From NCBI RefSeq assembly GCF_025602895.1, contig NW_026516355.1, forward strand, positions 1-64,000: DNA of 64,000 nucleotides, written 5' to 3'. This stretch comes from Polychytrium aggregatum. Lineage: Eukaryota; Chytridiomycota; Chytridiomycetes; Polychytriales. Positions 9,558-19,834 of this stretch are shown piece by piece (positions within the stretch are counted from its first letter, which is position 1; each line of letters starts with the position of its first letter). The notes below the pieces were generated by a model. It searched no databases, was not told the DNA's origin, and saw only the letters and a program-made list of their open reading frames with translations. The translations under genes and the position numbers were made by a program.

Positions 9558-12365
9558 ATGCTGGGGATTCCGCTCGAGCGCTTCGACACAAACGACACCG
9601 TCTTCTCGGACCCGCTGTTTGATACGGTCCAGGCCGACCGTCCCGAGCACCGTCCGTCGGTTGCATGGATCTGGGGCCATTCGAACAGCGATGCCTCAGC
9701 ACCTGCCGTAGACGAGAACCTCGTTTCGCCAAGCACTACGGTGCAGAATGCAGACGACGTTGCCATCCAAGACGAAGCTGGATCCGTTCGGGTGAGTCTG
9801 GTGGATGGTTCCTGCCGCCTTGCCAAGTCTGCGCCCCCTCTTCGCATGGCAAAATCTGGACTCGGCTCTATCGTGGAGTCTGCGGCCCTGTTCGCAGCTC
9901 TGACTCGCTTCCTTCCTTTGCAGTCGACAGTTCGCAGCCGCCGTCGCCTGTCCAGCTTGGTCGCCGTCGATGGAGAGCCGTCGAGTGCTCACTCGAACAG
10001 CAAGGAGCTTCTGCCTCTCATCGAGAGCGAGCCGACGGTTTCCTTCAAGCTGCTTGTCGACCGCCTTCTGCACAACCGCAAGACATGGTGGCCGAGCCGT
10101 CTGCTTCAGACCCTCTTTGTGTTGGCCTTGTGGGCCTCCGTCGTTACTCTCTGTCTGACCACCGTCTATGCGGTCGTCAAAGACCCCCGCAGCCAGGTGA
10201 GAGAGGCTCAGAGTCGGCACAACCAAGCCCTGCATATCTACTCTCGCCTGGGCTCGGTCGATTCTGTCCGATGCTGACGGACCACTAGCCCGTCCATTCA
10301 AGCGACCATTTCGACTCTGATGCTGAAACTGCCTCCTCTTGCCCCAGTCGATCCTGTTCGCCATCGACTGTGTATGCACCACGATTTTCATCCTGGAGCT
10401 GGTGCTGAATCTGGCGGTCGTGCGGTCATGGGCCGATATCTTCCAGTGGGCCAGGTTTGCCGACATGGTGTCCATCATCCCTTTCTGCGTCGAGATCGTT
10501 GTGGCGCTGGTAACGGGACAGAGCCCTGTGGAGTTCTGCTATGGCTGGACATCGAACAACCCCGTCCGGCCCTTCCGCATCATGCGGGTCACCAAGTTCT
10601 TCATCGTCTCGTCCAAGGTGAGCCGCGAACCGCCGGCGCAGAAGGGTGCCAAAGGATGCTGGGCCAAACTCTATTTCCTATCGGACGCTGTTGCCTGACG
10701 CGCAAGTCCCGCCTGCCACAGCTCGAATTCCTGGTCCAGGCTCTCTACAATTCGCGTGATGGTGGGTAACCTTGGTCGAGGGGGATCGCAGAACTGGCCA
10801 ATAGAGCCATCTTTCGCCGACTCTACTGTCCTGTTGCGTGCGAACCAGCAACGCCTCGGGTCTCCAGGCCGGCCGTTCTCATGTTCTCATGTTCTCATGT
10901 TCTCATGTTCTCATGTTCTCATGTTCTCATGTTCTCATGTTCTCATGTTCTCATGTTCTCATGTTCTCATGTTCTCATGTTCTCATGTTCTCATGTTCTC
11001 ATGTTCTCATGTTCTCATGTTCTCATGTTCTCATGTTCTCATGTTCTCACGCTCGCCCGCATCCATGACTTTCTGTCACAGGCATCCTTGCGCTGTTCTA
11101 CGTGCTGCCCATCATCATCCTCTTCTTCGGAACGCTCGTCTACTACAGCGACAACCTTCAGTCGTTCCAGCAGGACGGGGTGAGTCTTGCAGCCGCTTGG
11201 GTATTGCACCTCCAACCACACCTGTAATCGGCCCATTGACTCGGTTCTCTGTACTGGCTCCATTGCCCAGATCTGGTACTATAGCAACGGCCAGCCCGCA
11301 TACTTTCAGTCAATCCCCAATACCTTCTGGTTTCTTATCGTGACTCTGACGACCATCGTAAGTGCTGCCCTCTGCCCTCTGCCCTCTGCCCTCGCGATCT
11401 CCGCGAAACTGACCCATGCATAACTCTTCTCCCTGCCGCAGGGGTATGATCGGCATTCGAGCGCCAGTCGGCGACTTTGATTCTTGTCCCGTGGCCACAA
11501 ATGAGTAGCCGTGCTTGCGTTCAGTTGCTCCTTTCCGCAGCAACTTTACATGGCGCCTGTTCCTCGAATCTGATTGTCTTTCGTCTGCTCTGCTGACAGG
11601 TATGGCGATGTAGTTCCGCCCACCCTGCCCGGCAAGCTTGCCACCACTGGGGCCATGGTCGCCTCGCTCTTTGTTGTGGCCTTCCCTCTCACCATGATCA
11701 CAACGCAGTATACCGTCGTCGTTCGACGCTTCAATCAGAAGCAGAGGCAGAAGCGGGCCGAGATGAACCAGCGGCTCGAGGCCCAGCTGAGGGCATTGGC
11801 TCAGGGTCAGCTGCCCTATCAGCGGCAGAACCCTCAGAATAAGACCGAGCCCGCACCCTTGCGGCAGGTCAAGACAACAGGATCCGATACCAGCCTCGAC
11901 GACCATTCGCTGTCGCACCAGCAATCTGAAGGCTCGGCGACTCGGTATCCGCCGGATACTGAAGCAGGCACTTCATGGACTGGCTCGAAAGATGCGTCGC
12001 AGCAAACACACCTATCGCCACCACGGCATCCTTTCCATTATCCACAGCTCCTCACAGCCCTGGCTCAGAGCTCGCTCAAGCATCTGAACCATGGAGCGAC
12101 TGTCGATCCGACCGTTACGTATCCAGCCCAGATCGAGCATGGACGCACCGAGACAGCATCCCCGCATCTGCCATGTGCCCGATGTGTGGAAGAAGCTATG
12201 GTGCAGCGCCTCGATGCCGTCGATGCCCCAGCCAAGGTCCACCTGAGGGTCGCCGAATGGTCTCACCACGTCAGTCCGGCAGACGAGGATGTTTTAACGA
12301 TGCGCATCAATATCTCGGACCCCAACCAGTATCGCAAGCTGATGAGATTCCTTGCGGACCTTTGA
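9558..12365 (+). CDS. Voltage-gated (Kv-type) six-TM potassium channel
   Basis: Predicted exons: 9558-9791, 9924-10196, 10348-10617, 10722-10761, 11082-11179, 11271-11357, 11442-11443 and 11600-12365, giving 589 residues. S1 is LLQTLFVLALWASVVTLCL, S2 ILFAIDCVCTTIFILELVL, S3 FADMVSIIPFCVEIVVAL. S4 is VRPFRIMRVTKFF, with R/R/R/K every third residue as a voltage sensor. S5 is ILALFYVLPIIILFFGTLVY; the pore has TFWFLIVTLTTI-GYGD (K+ filter); S6 is GAMVASLFVVAFPLTMITTQ. A long charged cytoplasmic tail follows. No T1/BTB domain is visible N-terminally. It would pass K+ outward on depolarisation at the plasma membrane. Such Shaker-like channels are absent from most Dikarya. The filter glycine codon depends on a 2-nt microexon (11442-11443); without it the frame breaks. 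The intron between the S4-proximal and S5 exons holds an 8-bp array. Confidence 0.85.
10875..11049 (+). repeat. 8-bp tandem array (GTTCTCAT)n, about 22 copies
   Basis: Near-perfect head-to-tail octamers without spacers, ending shortly before the acceptor of the S5 exon. The array lies wholly inside a K+ channel intron and makes up over half of it. Its pyrimidine-rich sense strand could merge with the polypyrimidine tract. Confidence 0.97.
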
Positions 12366-12673
12366 TCCATATCCGAGCGTTGCGGCGTCGGCATTTCGCT
12401 GGCCGTGCTGCCGACAGCGTTCGTTGATCGGGATACTCGGCCATCATGACCGGGGCAGCTTGTATTATTCCCCTCCTCTGAATCTTGAATATACACACGC
12501 CCGTCCATCCAGATCCGAGACCCGTGACCGCATTTCATGGCAAGACGTGGCCGAAGCACAGCCAACCAGGATCTCGCGCGTTTTCCTGACTGCGTGAAGC
12601 TGCGGGGAGCTGTGAGCAACCATCCGCCTGGCTTCAACTCGATCCAGCATCCCGACATTGGCCCTTCCCCTCA

Positions 12674-13303
12674 ATGGCAACTCCCCAAAGTGTCGCTAGC
12701 AAGCTCCGTGCCCTCGCCGACCGCACCAGCCGACTTGACGGCTTCGTCGACGACTCCAAGCCGCCCACCAAGGAGGAATGTGCAAGTGCATGCAAAAACA
12801 TAGCACGCATCTACCTGCCTACTCCGCCTGGCTCTGAGGACCCATCGCTGCCCCACGATTACAGCTCGTCCTGGAAGACTCCCTTCCACCGGGACTTCAA
12901 GTCGCCTGGCGACATGGTGGACTGGATGTTCGGCGCCGGCGAATACGGCAAGACCCACGATCGACCAAGCAGCAGCTCGCTCGACATTGATCTGGAGGCT
13001 GCCGGTGATTCTGTCCATCGCTTCGTCGCAAGCTCCTTCGATCGTGTGCTTGTCAACTTCAATCGAATCGCCTACAACACCTGTGTGCTTGGGTGCGCGG
13101 AGCCAGATCCCGATGCCGCCGGTGCCGGCTCGTCGCAGGTTTCTCGGGAGAGATCCTTCCCGGCTGCGATAGCCAAATGCCTTGCCAAGGCAGATGACAG
13201 GCACAAGGCAGACTTTTGCTTCGAGCAGTACGAGCGCCTCTCCGACTTTCGCCGGTTCGCCACCGCCGTCGAGAGGCTTGAGGCCGAGCTCGATCGCATC
13301 TAG
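12674..13303 (+). CDS. Hypothetical protein, Cys-containing
   Basis: Single exon of 209 residues, starting MATPQSVASKLRALADRTS about 310 bp after the K+ channel stop. I do not recognise a family. It is mostly helical in character, with an N-terminal CASAC, a mid-protein CVLGC and a C-terminal CLAKADDRHKADFC, i.e. paired CxxxC-like cysteines that could form disulphides or bind a metal. There is no signal peptide or membrane span. Codon composition matches its neighbours, which supports it being real. A soluble intracellular or intermembrane-space location is only a guess. Confidence 0.6.
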   Translation: MATPQSVASKLRALADRTSRLDGFVDDSKPPTKEECASACKNIARIYLPTPPGSEDPSLPHDYSSSWKTPFHRDFKSPGDMVDWMFGAGEYGKTHDRPSSSSLDIDLEAAGDSVHRFVASSFDRVLVNFNRIAYNTCVLGCAEPDPDAAGAGSSQVSRERSFPAAIAKCLAKADDRHKADFCFEQYERLSDFRRFATAVERLEAELDRI

Positions 13304-13550
13304 TCGACTCTGTCGCCAAGCACTACCTCAATGGCGAGTCCATGCATCTGTCGACTCGGTGAATACAAAGTGGTTGATTTCGCAATACGTTGAATACGTG
13401 AATGGCGTGCACTCCCAGAGACGTCGTGGATGTCGTGGATGTCGTGGATGCCATGGGTCGTATGTTGAATCTGGACCTGTGTCGATCCATCTATTGAGCG
13501 ATACGATGTCAGCGCCTCAGTACCCCGCCAGAGTCCTCGGACTCGTCCTC

Positions 13551-13839
13551 TTACTGAATGTTCAGCCGGCCTTTGATCCACCTGGATATCGCCTTGCCAA
13601 AGAACACAGGCACCAAGAACAGGAGCGAGATCAGCACCAGTTGACTAACAACCCAAAAGCTCAGAATGTCCGAGAACGAGTTTACATCAGCGATCGTGGC
13701 GGCAGCCTGAACCGTCGCGTAGTTGCAGAAGAACGGCCGCAAGTGTATTCCCGGTACTTTGAGCAGTTCCACCACCGCCGCCAGAGATGCCCACACGGCG
13801 AACGACTCGTTCGATTCAGCGATCGTACTTCCGAGGACC
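13551..13839 (-). CDS. C-terminal exon of an unidentified membrane protein (partial)
   Basis: An open stretch preceded by a plausible acceptor (CTGTAG) encodes about 95 residues. One or two hydrophobic spans are visible, ILSFWVVSQLVLISLLFLV and a weaker AVWASLAAVVELLKV, with the protein ending FGKAISRWIKGRLNIQ. No start codon lies in frame, and I could not place an upstream exon with the right phase between 13840 and the chitin synthase stop. It may be the tail of a short gene or a decayed one. Part of the antisense matches the Fanzor gene (13754-13776). Confidence 0.35.
13754..13776 (+). repeat. Short match to the Fanzor coding sequence
   Basis: GTACTTTGAGCAGTTCCACC differs at one base from the Fanzor copy near 25989 and encodes the same YFEQFHH residues on the plus strand, followed by a similar Arg-rich stretch. 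Flanks do not align. It may be a very small relic or convergence. Confidence 0.3.
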
Positions 13840-14150
13840 CTACAGAGATGCCCGGGTGGTCAGAAGCGTGCACCACACTTCAAGCTATCTGATCTGCCCA
13901 TCCACATCGACTCATCGACTCATTGACTGGTGGTGAGCTGTCCTTCCAGTCCATCGATGGCATTGCCAACGCTTCGACATCACAGATGTGGCCTTCTAGT
14001 TCGCGCATTGGATATGTATTGAGCCCTCTGTAGATTGCAATGCCGTGCAACAGAAACAAGCTACTTTGGTAGGGAGAAACGGCCAGTGCTTTGAGTCTGG
14101 GCCTGATTCTGCAGCACGGGATGGACTGGCGCTCTCATTGCGATGTCGTC

Positions 14151-17100
14151 TCAGCGGCGGCCGATGATCATGTACATCATCGCCCCGAGACATCGCAGCA
14201 GGTTCATCCCGGTCCACAGCCATATCAAACCCACAAGAAACAGGTTCATCTGGATGCCAAACTCGGGATGCGGGTACATATTCAGAGACTTGACGTAGGG
14301 AGCACCCGTAAAGGCCCAGCAGAGGACTCCGTTCGCAACGAGCCAGCCCAAGATGATCTGCGTTCTCAGCATCTTGAAGTAGTCCGTCTGTTCGGTCGTG
14401 TGGTCGGTCTTTTGCTTGGCTGGACGGGCAGACAAGTCTTTCTGTTGGCTCTGCCGAAGCTTATTGAAATGCATGTACTGCTCGTCCAGGTCGTCTGGAA
14501 CACCGGTAGATGCGAGCTGGGTATGCTTGCGGCTGAGAGGATCGGAATACGACTGAACAGAGTCCATGCCCAAAGTGGGGGATGGCTCGGGGCGGAGCTC
14601 CATGGAGACATCATGCAGATTCGTGACTAGCGGCGGTCGATCGATACACATACAGACGAGCGACAGTTGGTTAATGAGTACGAGCGGCAATCGGTGGATG
14701 CGGGCGAGCAACTCTCTGCGAACTGCACACAGCCTTCTGCAAACTGCACAGCAACTCTCTGCAAACTGCACAACAGTTCATCCGGTGCCCCAGCTCGGAC
14801 GGGTCGGATCCGCTCAACGTACATGCAAACACCGAAATGAGGTTGACGTATCCAGGCAGCCACAAGATGTACTGGAGCGATGAAGTAAAGACTGGCAGTG
14901 GGTCCAGCGCTATCAGGAAGGCCATCAATCCCGCGACGAGGTTGAGCGCCGCGGGCACAATAATGTCGCGGAAGCCTGAGAACTGCATGGCGTAGGCGAA
15001 AAGCCGTCCGTCGAAGCGCACGTCGCTACCGAGTGCTGCTGGGGCCGTTCGAATGATTGTGGTCATGGTCTGGGTGGCTACGCATCCAAGGTTGACGACC
15101 GTGAAGATCCAGATGAGGGCAAAGGCCAACCACAGGCTCATGAACGTCATGGGCGTCATCTGCGGCTTGGTTCCGAGCGACGAGACCAGTGCAGCACAGA
15201 GCGCCGCAAGGAAGACCAGACGCAGGACTTGGAAAACCACGCCGCCGTAGGGATAGTACAGGTCCAGGGTCGTTGCCGCCTGCGAGTCGTTGCCGCTCAA
15301 GTCACTTTCGGACGTGGCCATCATGAAGCTAAAGACGAAGAGGATGTACATGATGCCGATCCCAAACCACGACAGCGTCAGGCGGAGGATATTGTACATG
15401 CTCTGGAACAGAAAGACGGCCTTCTGTTGAATCGAGTGCTTGGTGCGTCGGATGGCGACGATGCGACGGACCGAGCGCAGCGACGCAAAGAACGAACGGT
15501 TGACCCACGCCTTGCGCTGCTGCAGAACCCCATGGACGCTACTGGGCACCCGTATTTTGGCCTTGCCCGAGAAGATGTACTTGCAGACCCACTGCTTGCC
15601 ATCCTGGGCGACAAGCTCAAAGGGAAGGACGCGGTCGCCTGCTAGTCGTCGGTTGGCGGCACTGAAGGCGATTCGGTCGTGGTCGAGCTCCCCTTTGAGA
15701 TAGGCCTGCATCGGAGACTCGCACAGAGCCTTGTATCGGAATGCCGAAAACGACGTTGGCAGCTCAACCATGCATCCCATGAGCGACTCGAAGGGATGGT
15801 CGAGAAGATGGGTCACTTTGTACTCAAAGTTCTGGGCGGCGACGAGGGGGTTGAGTAGCTCGCAGCCTTGGATGCTGGTTTCGACAGCGATTTCTCCACA
15901 ACAAACACCGATTCGCGGATTGGCGGACAGTGAGCGATGCAAGCGCAAAAATGCGTCGGGCATGGGGGCAACACCCGTGTCCAGAAACATGCAAGTCTCT
16001 GGTTTGAGTGACTTGCAGATCCCACTCAGGAACCAGCGGTGCGAGTTCAGCCTCTTCTGGGACTGCTCCTTCATCAGGAGCACTGTCTGGACGGGAACTA
16101 GGTCAGAGTCACGCTGGTTACTTTGGAGACTCAGGTCACTGGCGACGACTTGTTGGCAGATCGCTTCAAACATATGGGCTATGACGGGCTTGCCATTGAC
16201 CGAGCTCTTGGTAAGGCCATCGAGATATAGACCCATGCAACCGAGGACGTTGTTAATGTCCGGGTGGAGATCTTTTCGACCGTCGGTGATGATGCAGAGA
16301 AGAACGGACTGCCAATCCATGGACTCTGATTTGTCGGTCTCTCCTTGGCGGCAGAGAAAGTTGATGCTTTTGAAGATTGCAAAGAGGGATCGACAGAATA
16401 TCTCGGGGCCCTCATTGTGGCTATGTAACGGCATTCCAGGAATGGGTTAGATTGGCATTCGGTCGGTCTCTGGCTGTGCTCCATTGTCCCGCGGAGACAA
16501 CGCTACGGCTCGCCCGACCAGACTGTGGGAAACAGGATGCTGTGGGGCACTGGCCGCTGGAACTCACAGCGTCAAGACAATCGCAAACTTGATGGTGCGC
16601 TTTTGGAGAGCTACTTTGAGCTGGAATTGGTCGGAAAACTCGTCTGGATTGCAAGTCAAGGCGCTGTATCTGCATTGCCAGAGGCACATTTGTTCTGTCA
16701 GCAGGTAGCGGGGCTGTGTGTCGGCATCGAGACTGCCGGCGTCTTCACTGGTCCTGGGCCTGGGTGCCCATCCACGGCTGCGAGCCCAACAGCGTACTGC
16801 ACTCGATTTGGCTTGGATGCGACTTGCTGCAGGCGACTCATACCTCAATTCTGTGAACTCGCCCTCGGTCTGGTACTTGAGTCTGCTGATCAGCGGCGCC
16901 GAAAGGGGGACCTCGACAACAAAGCTGCCGTTCGCCTGGAGCTGGACCCTCCTGAGCGAGGTCCTGAGCCGCCGGGTGGGGTTGGAGGTCGAGTCTGCAT
17001 TGGCCGAGCGGCCGGTGGCGGCATTCCAGGCGACCGGGGCCAGGGTCACGCTCAGACTCGACGGCACCAACGACGCACGGACGGACGGGCGATATACGGC

Positions 17101-17361
17101 CGGCTGGGGCGACGCTGGGCACCGTTGCTGGATGCGATTGATGAACGGCCAGAGAGGGCCGAGGGTGGCGGATAGACCGAGCCTTCTTGGCTCGAGTCGC
17201 TGCGTTGGGTTGGGTGCATGCCCCAGAGCCTGTCTCGTCGGTAGTATGCCATGTTTCAAGGTCTGCCGAGGAGCGGGGAGGCAAACTCCGACAGCCGTAT
17301 CGTCCGGATTAGCAAACAACGATGCGTGCGGCATCACGGGGGTTCGGTTGGAAAGTTCCAA
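14151..17361 (-). CDS. Divergent chitin synthase (class I-III type) with altered motifs
   Basis: Exons 17361-16844, 16669-16568, 16420-14823 and 14626-14151 join to 897 residues. The four-exon layout and phases (including a 102-nt second exon) match the two other chitin synthases in this window. The N-terminal chitin_synth_1N region (FVVEVPLSAPL...EFTELRY) leads to HNEGPEIFCR, CGEIAVE and TM segments, then FTNLHDVS and a C-terminal TM pair. The paralogues' QRRRW is QRKAW here, EDR is GDR, and the LDIG(T)RP region is LDTGVAP. Loss of the invariant Arg of QxxRW and the Glu of EDR suggests weak, changed or absent catalysis. It might be a regulatory or decaying paralogue, although frame and splice sites are intact. 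The start Met is uncertain because exon 1 is low complexity. Confidence 0.85.
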
Positions 17362-18132
17362 GCCAGGCAGACAAACAGAGGCTCACATGGGAAGAGTCGG
17401 CCGCCGTGGGCGTGTTGGCAGGGCGTGTTGGCAGGACGGGGTGGCCGCACACACAAGCGGCGGGTTCGGATATGGATGGGGTGGTCTGGGGAAGCTGGAC
17501 AGCTCTGGGCGTCTTTGCGGCAGGAGAGGGAGGTCGCTGCCGAGGCCAAAGAAGCGCAGGGGAACAGGGCGAATCGAACAGGCCGAGCCAGCCCGCGGTG
17601 CCCGGCAGCAGTTTTCCTCTTGGATCAGGGACAAGCCGCGAGAGCAAGAAAATCGGCTTGGAGGACACCCTGCTGCGCACGGGCTGGCACACGGACAAGG
17701 CCCTGCTGGGGTGCAGCGCTGCGGCGGCTGTGCGCGCCGAGCGGAGCCACGCGCTGTCCAGCGGTGGATACCTGTGCGCGCTGTCTGTGTGCGCGTTGTC
17801 TGTGTGCGTTGCCTGTGTGGGTACACAATAAGGCTGGCTGTGGCGTCTGAAGGGCCGGCTGAAACAGTGGCCGCACGGCTGCGCACACAGCCGGTGCAGG
17901 GCTGCCGCTGATCCTGGCGGCGTGTCCGCTGTGGCGCGGCACGTCGCACCGCGTCCGTTGGCTCAGCCGCGCGTCGCGACGGGACAACATCCGGGGCAAG
18001 ACGCAAGGAAACTTTGCTCGGCCCGGGCCTTATATATTCCACCGCCATCTCCATCGCCCTCTCACCTCCATCGCCCTCTCACCTCCATCGCCCTCTCACC
18101 TCCACTTCCATCTCATCTCCACTTCCATCGCC
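17362..18132. other. Divergent promoter region, no gene seen
   Basis: Lies between the 5' ends of the divergent chitin synthase (-) and the fasciclin gene (+). Open frames here are G-rich and compositionally random. The last 80 bp are C/T-rich, with CTCACCTCCATCGCC repeated three times just before the fasciclin ATG, probably 5' leader. Confidence 0.5.
18030..18038 (+). promoter_or_regulatory. TATA-box candidate of the fasciclin gene
   Basis: TTATATATT lies about 95 bp upstream of the ATG at 18133 and is followed by a CT-rich leader. Confidence 0.5.
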
Positions 18133-19834
18133 ATGCGTCTGTCTGTCTCCGTTGCCGCTGCCTCGCTGCTCCTGTCGTCGGCCGTGACCAGCGCCCTCAA
18201 CCTGGCCCAGGCTCTCAAGGCCGACAAGGATCTGCAAAAGGTTGCTGCTCTCAACATTCCCCAGTGGTCGCAGACCGGCAACGTCTCGTACGTCGTCTGC
18301 GCTCCCACCGACTCCAACATCACGGCCTCGACCGACCCCAAGCTTCTGGGCTCGCTGACCTTCCCGGGCGCCCCCACCACTGGCGAGGCCTGGCACTACC
18401 AGATCGTCACCGATGTCTCTGGCACCAACACTCTCGTCTGGGACAACTACGACACCACCTCCATCACCACCCCGGGCATCATCCACTTGCGCACCGGCAC
18501 CGGCACCTCGGTGGTAAGTCTGACTCGCAAGATCGCTCCGGGCCTCTTCCGTCTGCGGCATTGTGTCGGCGGTCTCGTTGATCAGCCAGGACCAGGTTTC
18601 GGCGGTGGTGTGGCCCTGTTGCTCCCAGATCTGGGTCGCCGCTTCGCCAACGGACCAGATCCGGTGCTGGGCCTCGTTCTCACCATGCCTCTTTGCTCGT
18701 GTGCTCTGTCCCTCTCACCCAGAACGTCCGCAACATCCAAGCCGACAACGGCCTCATTATTGTCGTCGACAAGCCCATCCCTCTCCTCCAGAAGCCCTCC
18801 ACCACCCTGAGCTACCTGAGCTCGGTCAACACCGACGCCACCCTGGTTACCAACAGCTTCATTAAGGCTGTTGCTTCGGCCGGCCTCACCGACAACTTGG
18901 ACGCTCTTACCGGATACATGATGTAGGTTTGATGCTTCCGCAGCCAGCCGTGATCGCGCGTTTGTGTTCTTGTCGCATTTGGTGCAGTTCGGCCTTGGGG
19001 GTGGTGAGGGAGACGATTTCTGCCTGTCCTGTGTGGCAGCGCCCCTGTCCCAGCCGCGCGGGGCCAGCATTTTGGGTTTGGCATGCCAGCGAGACCGCAG
19101 ATCTCGGCCCCCACGAGTCCAGATCCAGATCCAGATCCAGAGCGACGAGCCTGGCAACAACAGCACGACGAGACTAACTCTGGCGCTCCTGCCCAACCCA
19201 GTCTGGCTCCCTCCGACTCGGCCTTTGCGGCCGTCCAGTCTCAGGTCTCCGCCCTCACTCCCGCCCAACTGAAGAACGTCTTGGCCTACCACCTGGTGCC
19301 CAAGGTCATGTACTCGACCAACTACAACCCCGGCATCCTGCCCACCCTGAACGGCCAGACCCTCGACGTCACCGTCGATGCCAACGGACCCGTCTACAAC
19401 GGCAAGGGCCACCACACTCTGGCCGACACCACCACCACCGCCGGTGTCATTCACATCATCTCTGCTGTAAGTCAGTCAGCCTTGGAGGTGTTGCCACTTG
19501 CCCGCGTCGTGGCCAATGCATCCTTCTTTGGACATCCATTCTCTGGCAAGCGCACCGCTGTGGTCCTTTTGCAACGTCCTGACAGTACCCCATCCATGTC
19601 TCTTGCCCACAGGTCCTGATCCCGTCCAACCTCGACTCCTTCAACGGCACCTGGCCGACCCCCGTTACCCCTTCGTCCTCTGCCGCTCCTGCCGCCTCTG
19701 GCACCGCTGCTTCTCAGACCGCCTCTGCTGGTGGTGCCTCCACGGCCACTCCCAAGAGCGCCGCGGGCTCGGTTGCCGCCAGTGGCCTTGTGACCCTCGC
19801 CGTGGGTGCTCTGGCTGCTTGGATCGCCCTCTGA
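18133..19834 (+). CDS. Fasciclin (FAS1)-domain cell-surface protein, probably GPI-anchored
   Basis: Exons 18133-18513, 18723-18922, 19202-19466 and 19613-19834 join to 355 residues. An N-terminal signal peptide (MRLSVSVAAASLLLSS) precedes a FAS1-like half with VSYVVCAPTDSNI. A second FAS1 domain follows: ILAPSDSAFAAV, QLKNVLAYHLVPKVMYST, LNGQTLDVTVD and GVIHIISAVLIPSNL. The C-terminus is Ser/Thr/Ala-rich and ends in a hydrophobic tail (ASGLVTLAVGALAAWIAL), the pattern of a GPI-attachment signal. Fasciclin proteins mediate adhesion at the outer membrane or wall. The introns contribute only 1-2 nt splits and the frame closes exactly. Ligand unknown. Confidence 0.88.

Noticed and set aside
10838-11183. 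Open frame encoding a SCSHVLMF repeat
   Set aside because: It is the in-frame reading of the intronic (GTTCTCAT)n array; channel exons on both sides splice around it.
16421-16567. Loss of a splice site making chitin synthase A a pseudogene
   Set aside because: An acceptor GTTACATAG at 16421-16422 restores phase and aligns HNEGPEIFC with YNEDDELFC of the paralogue.
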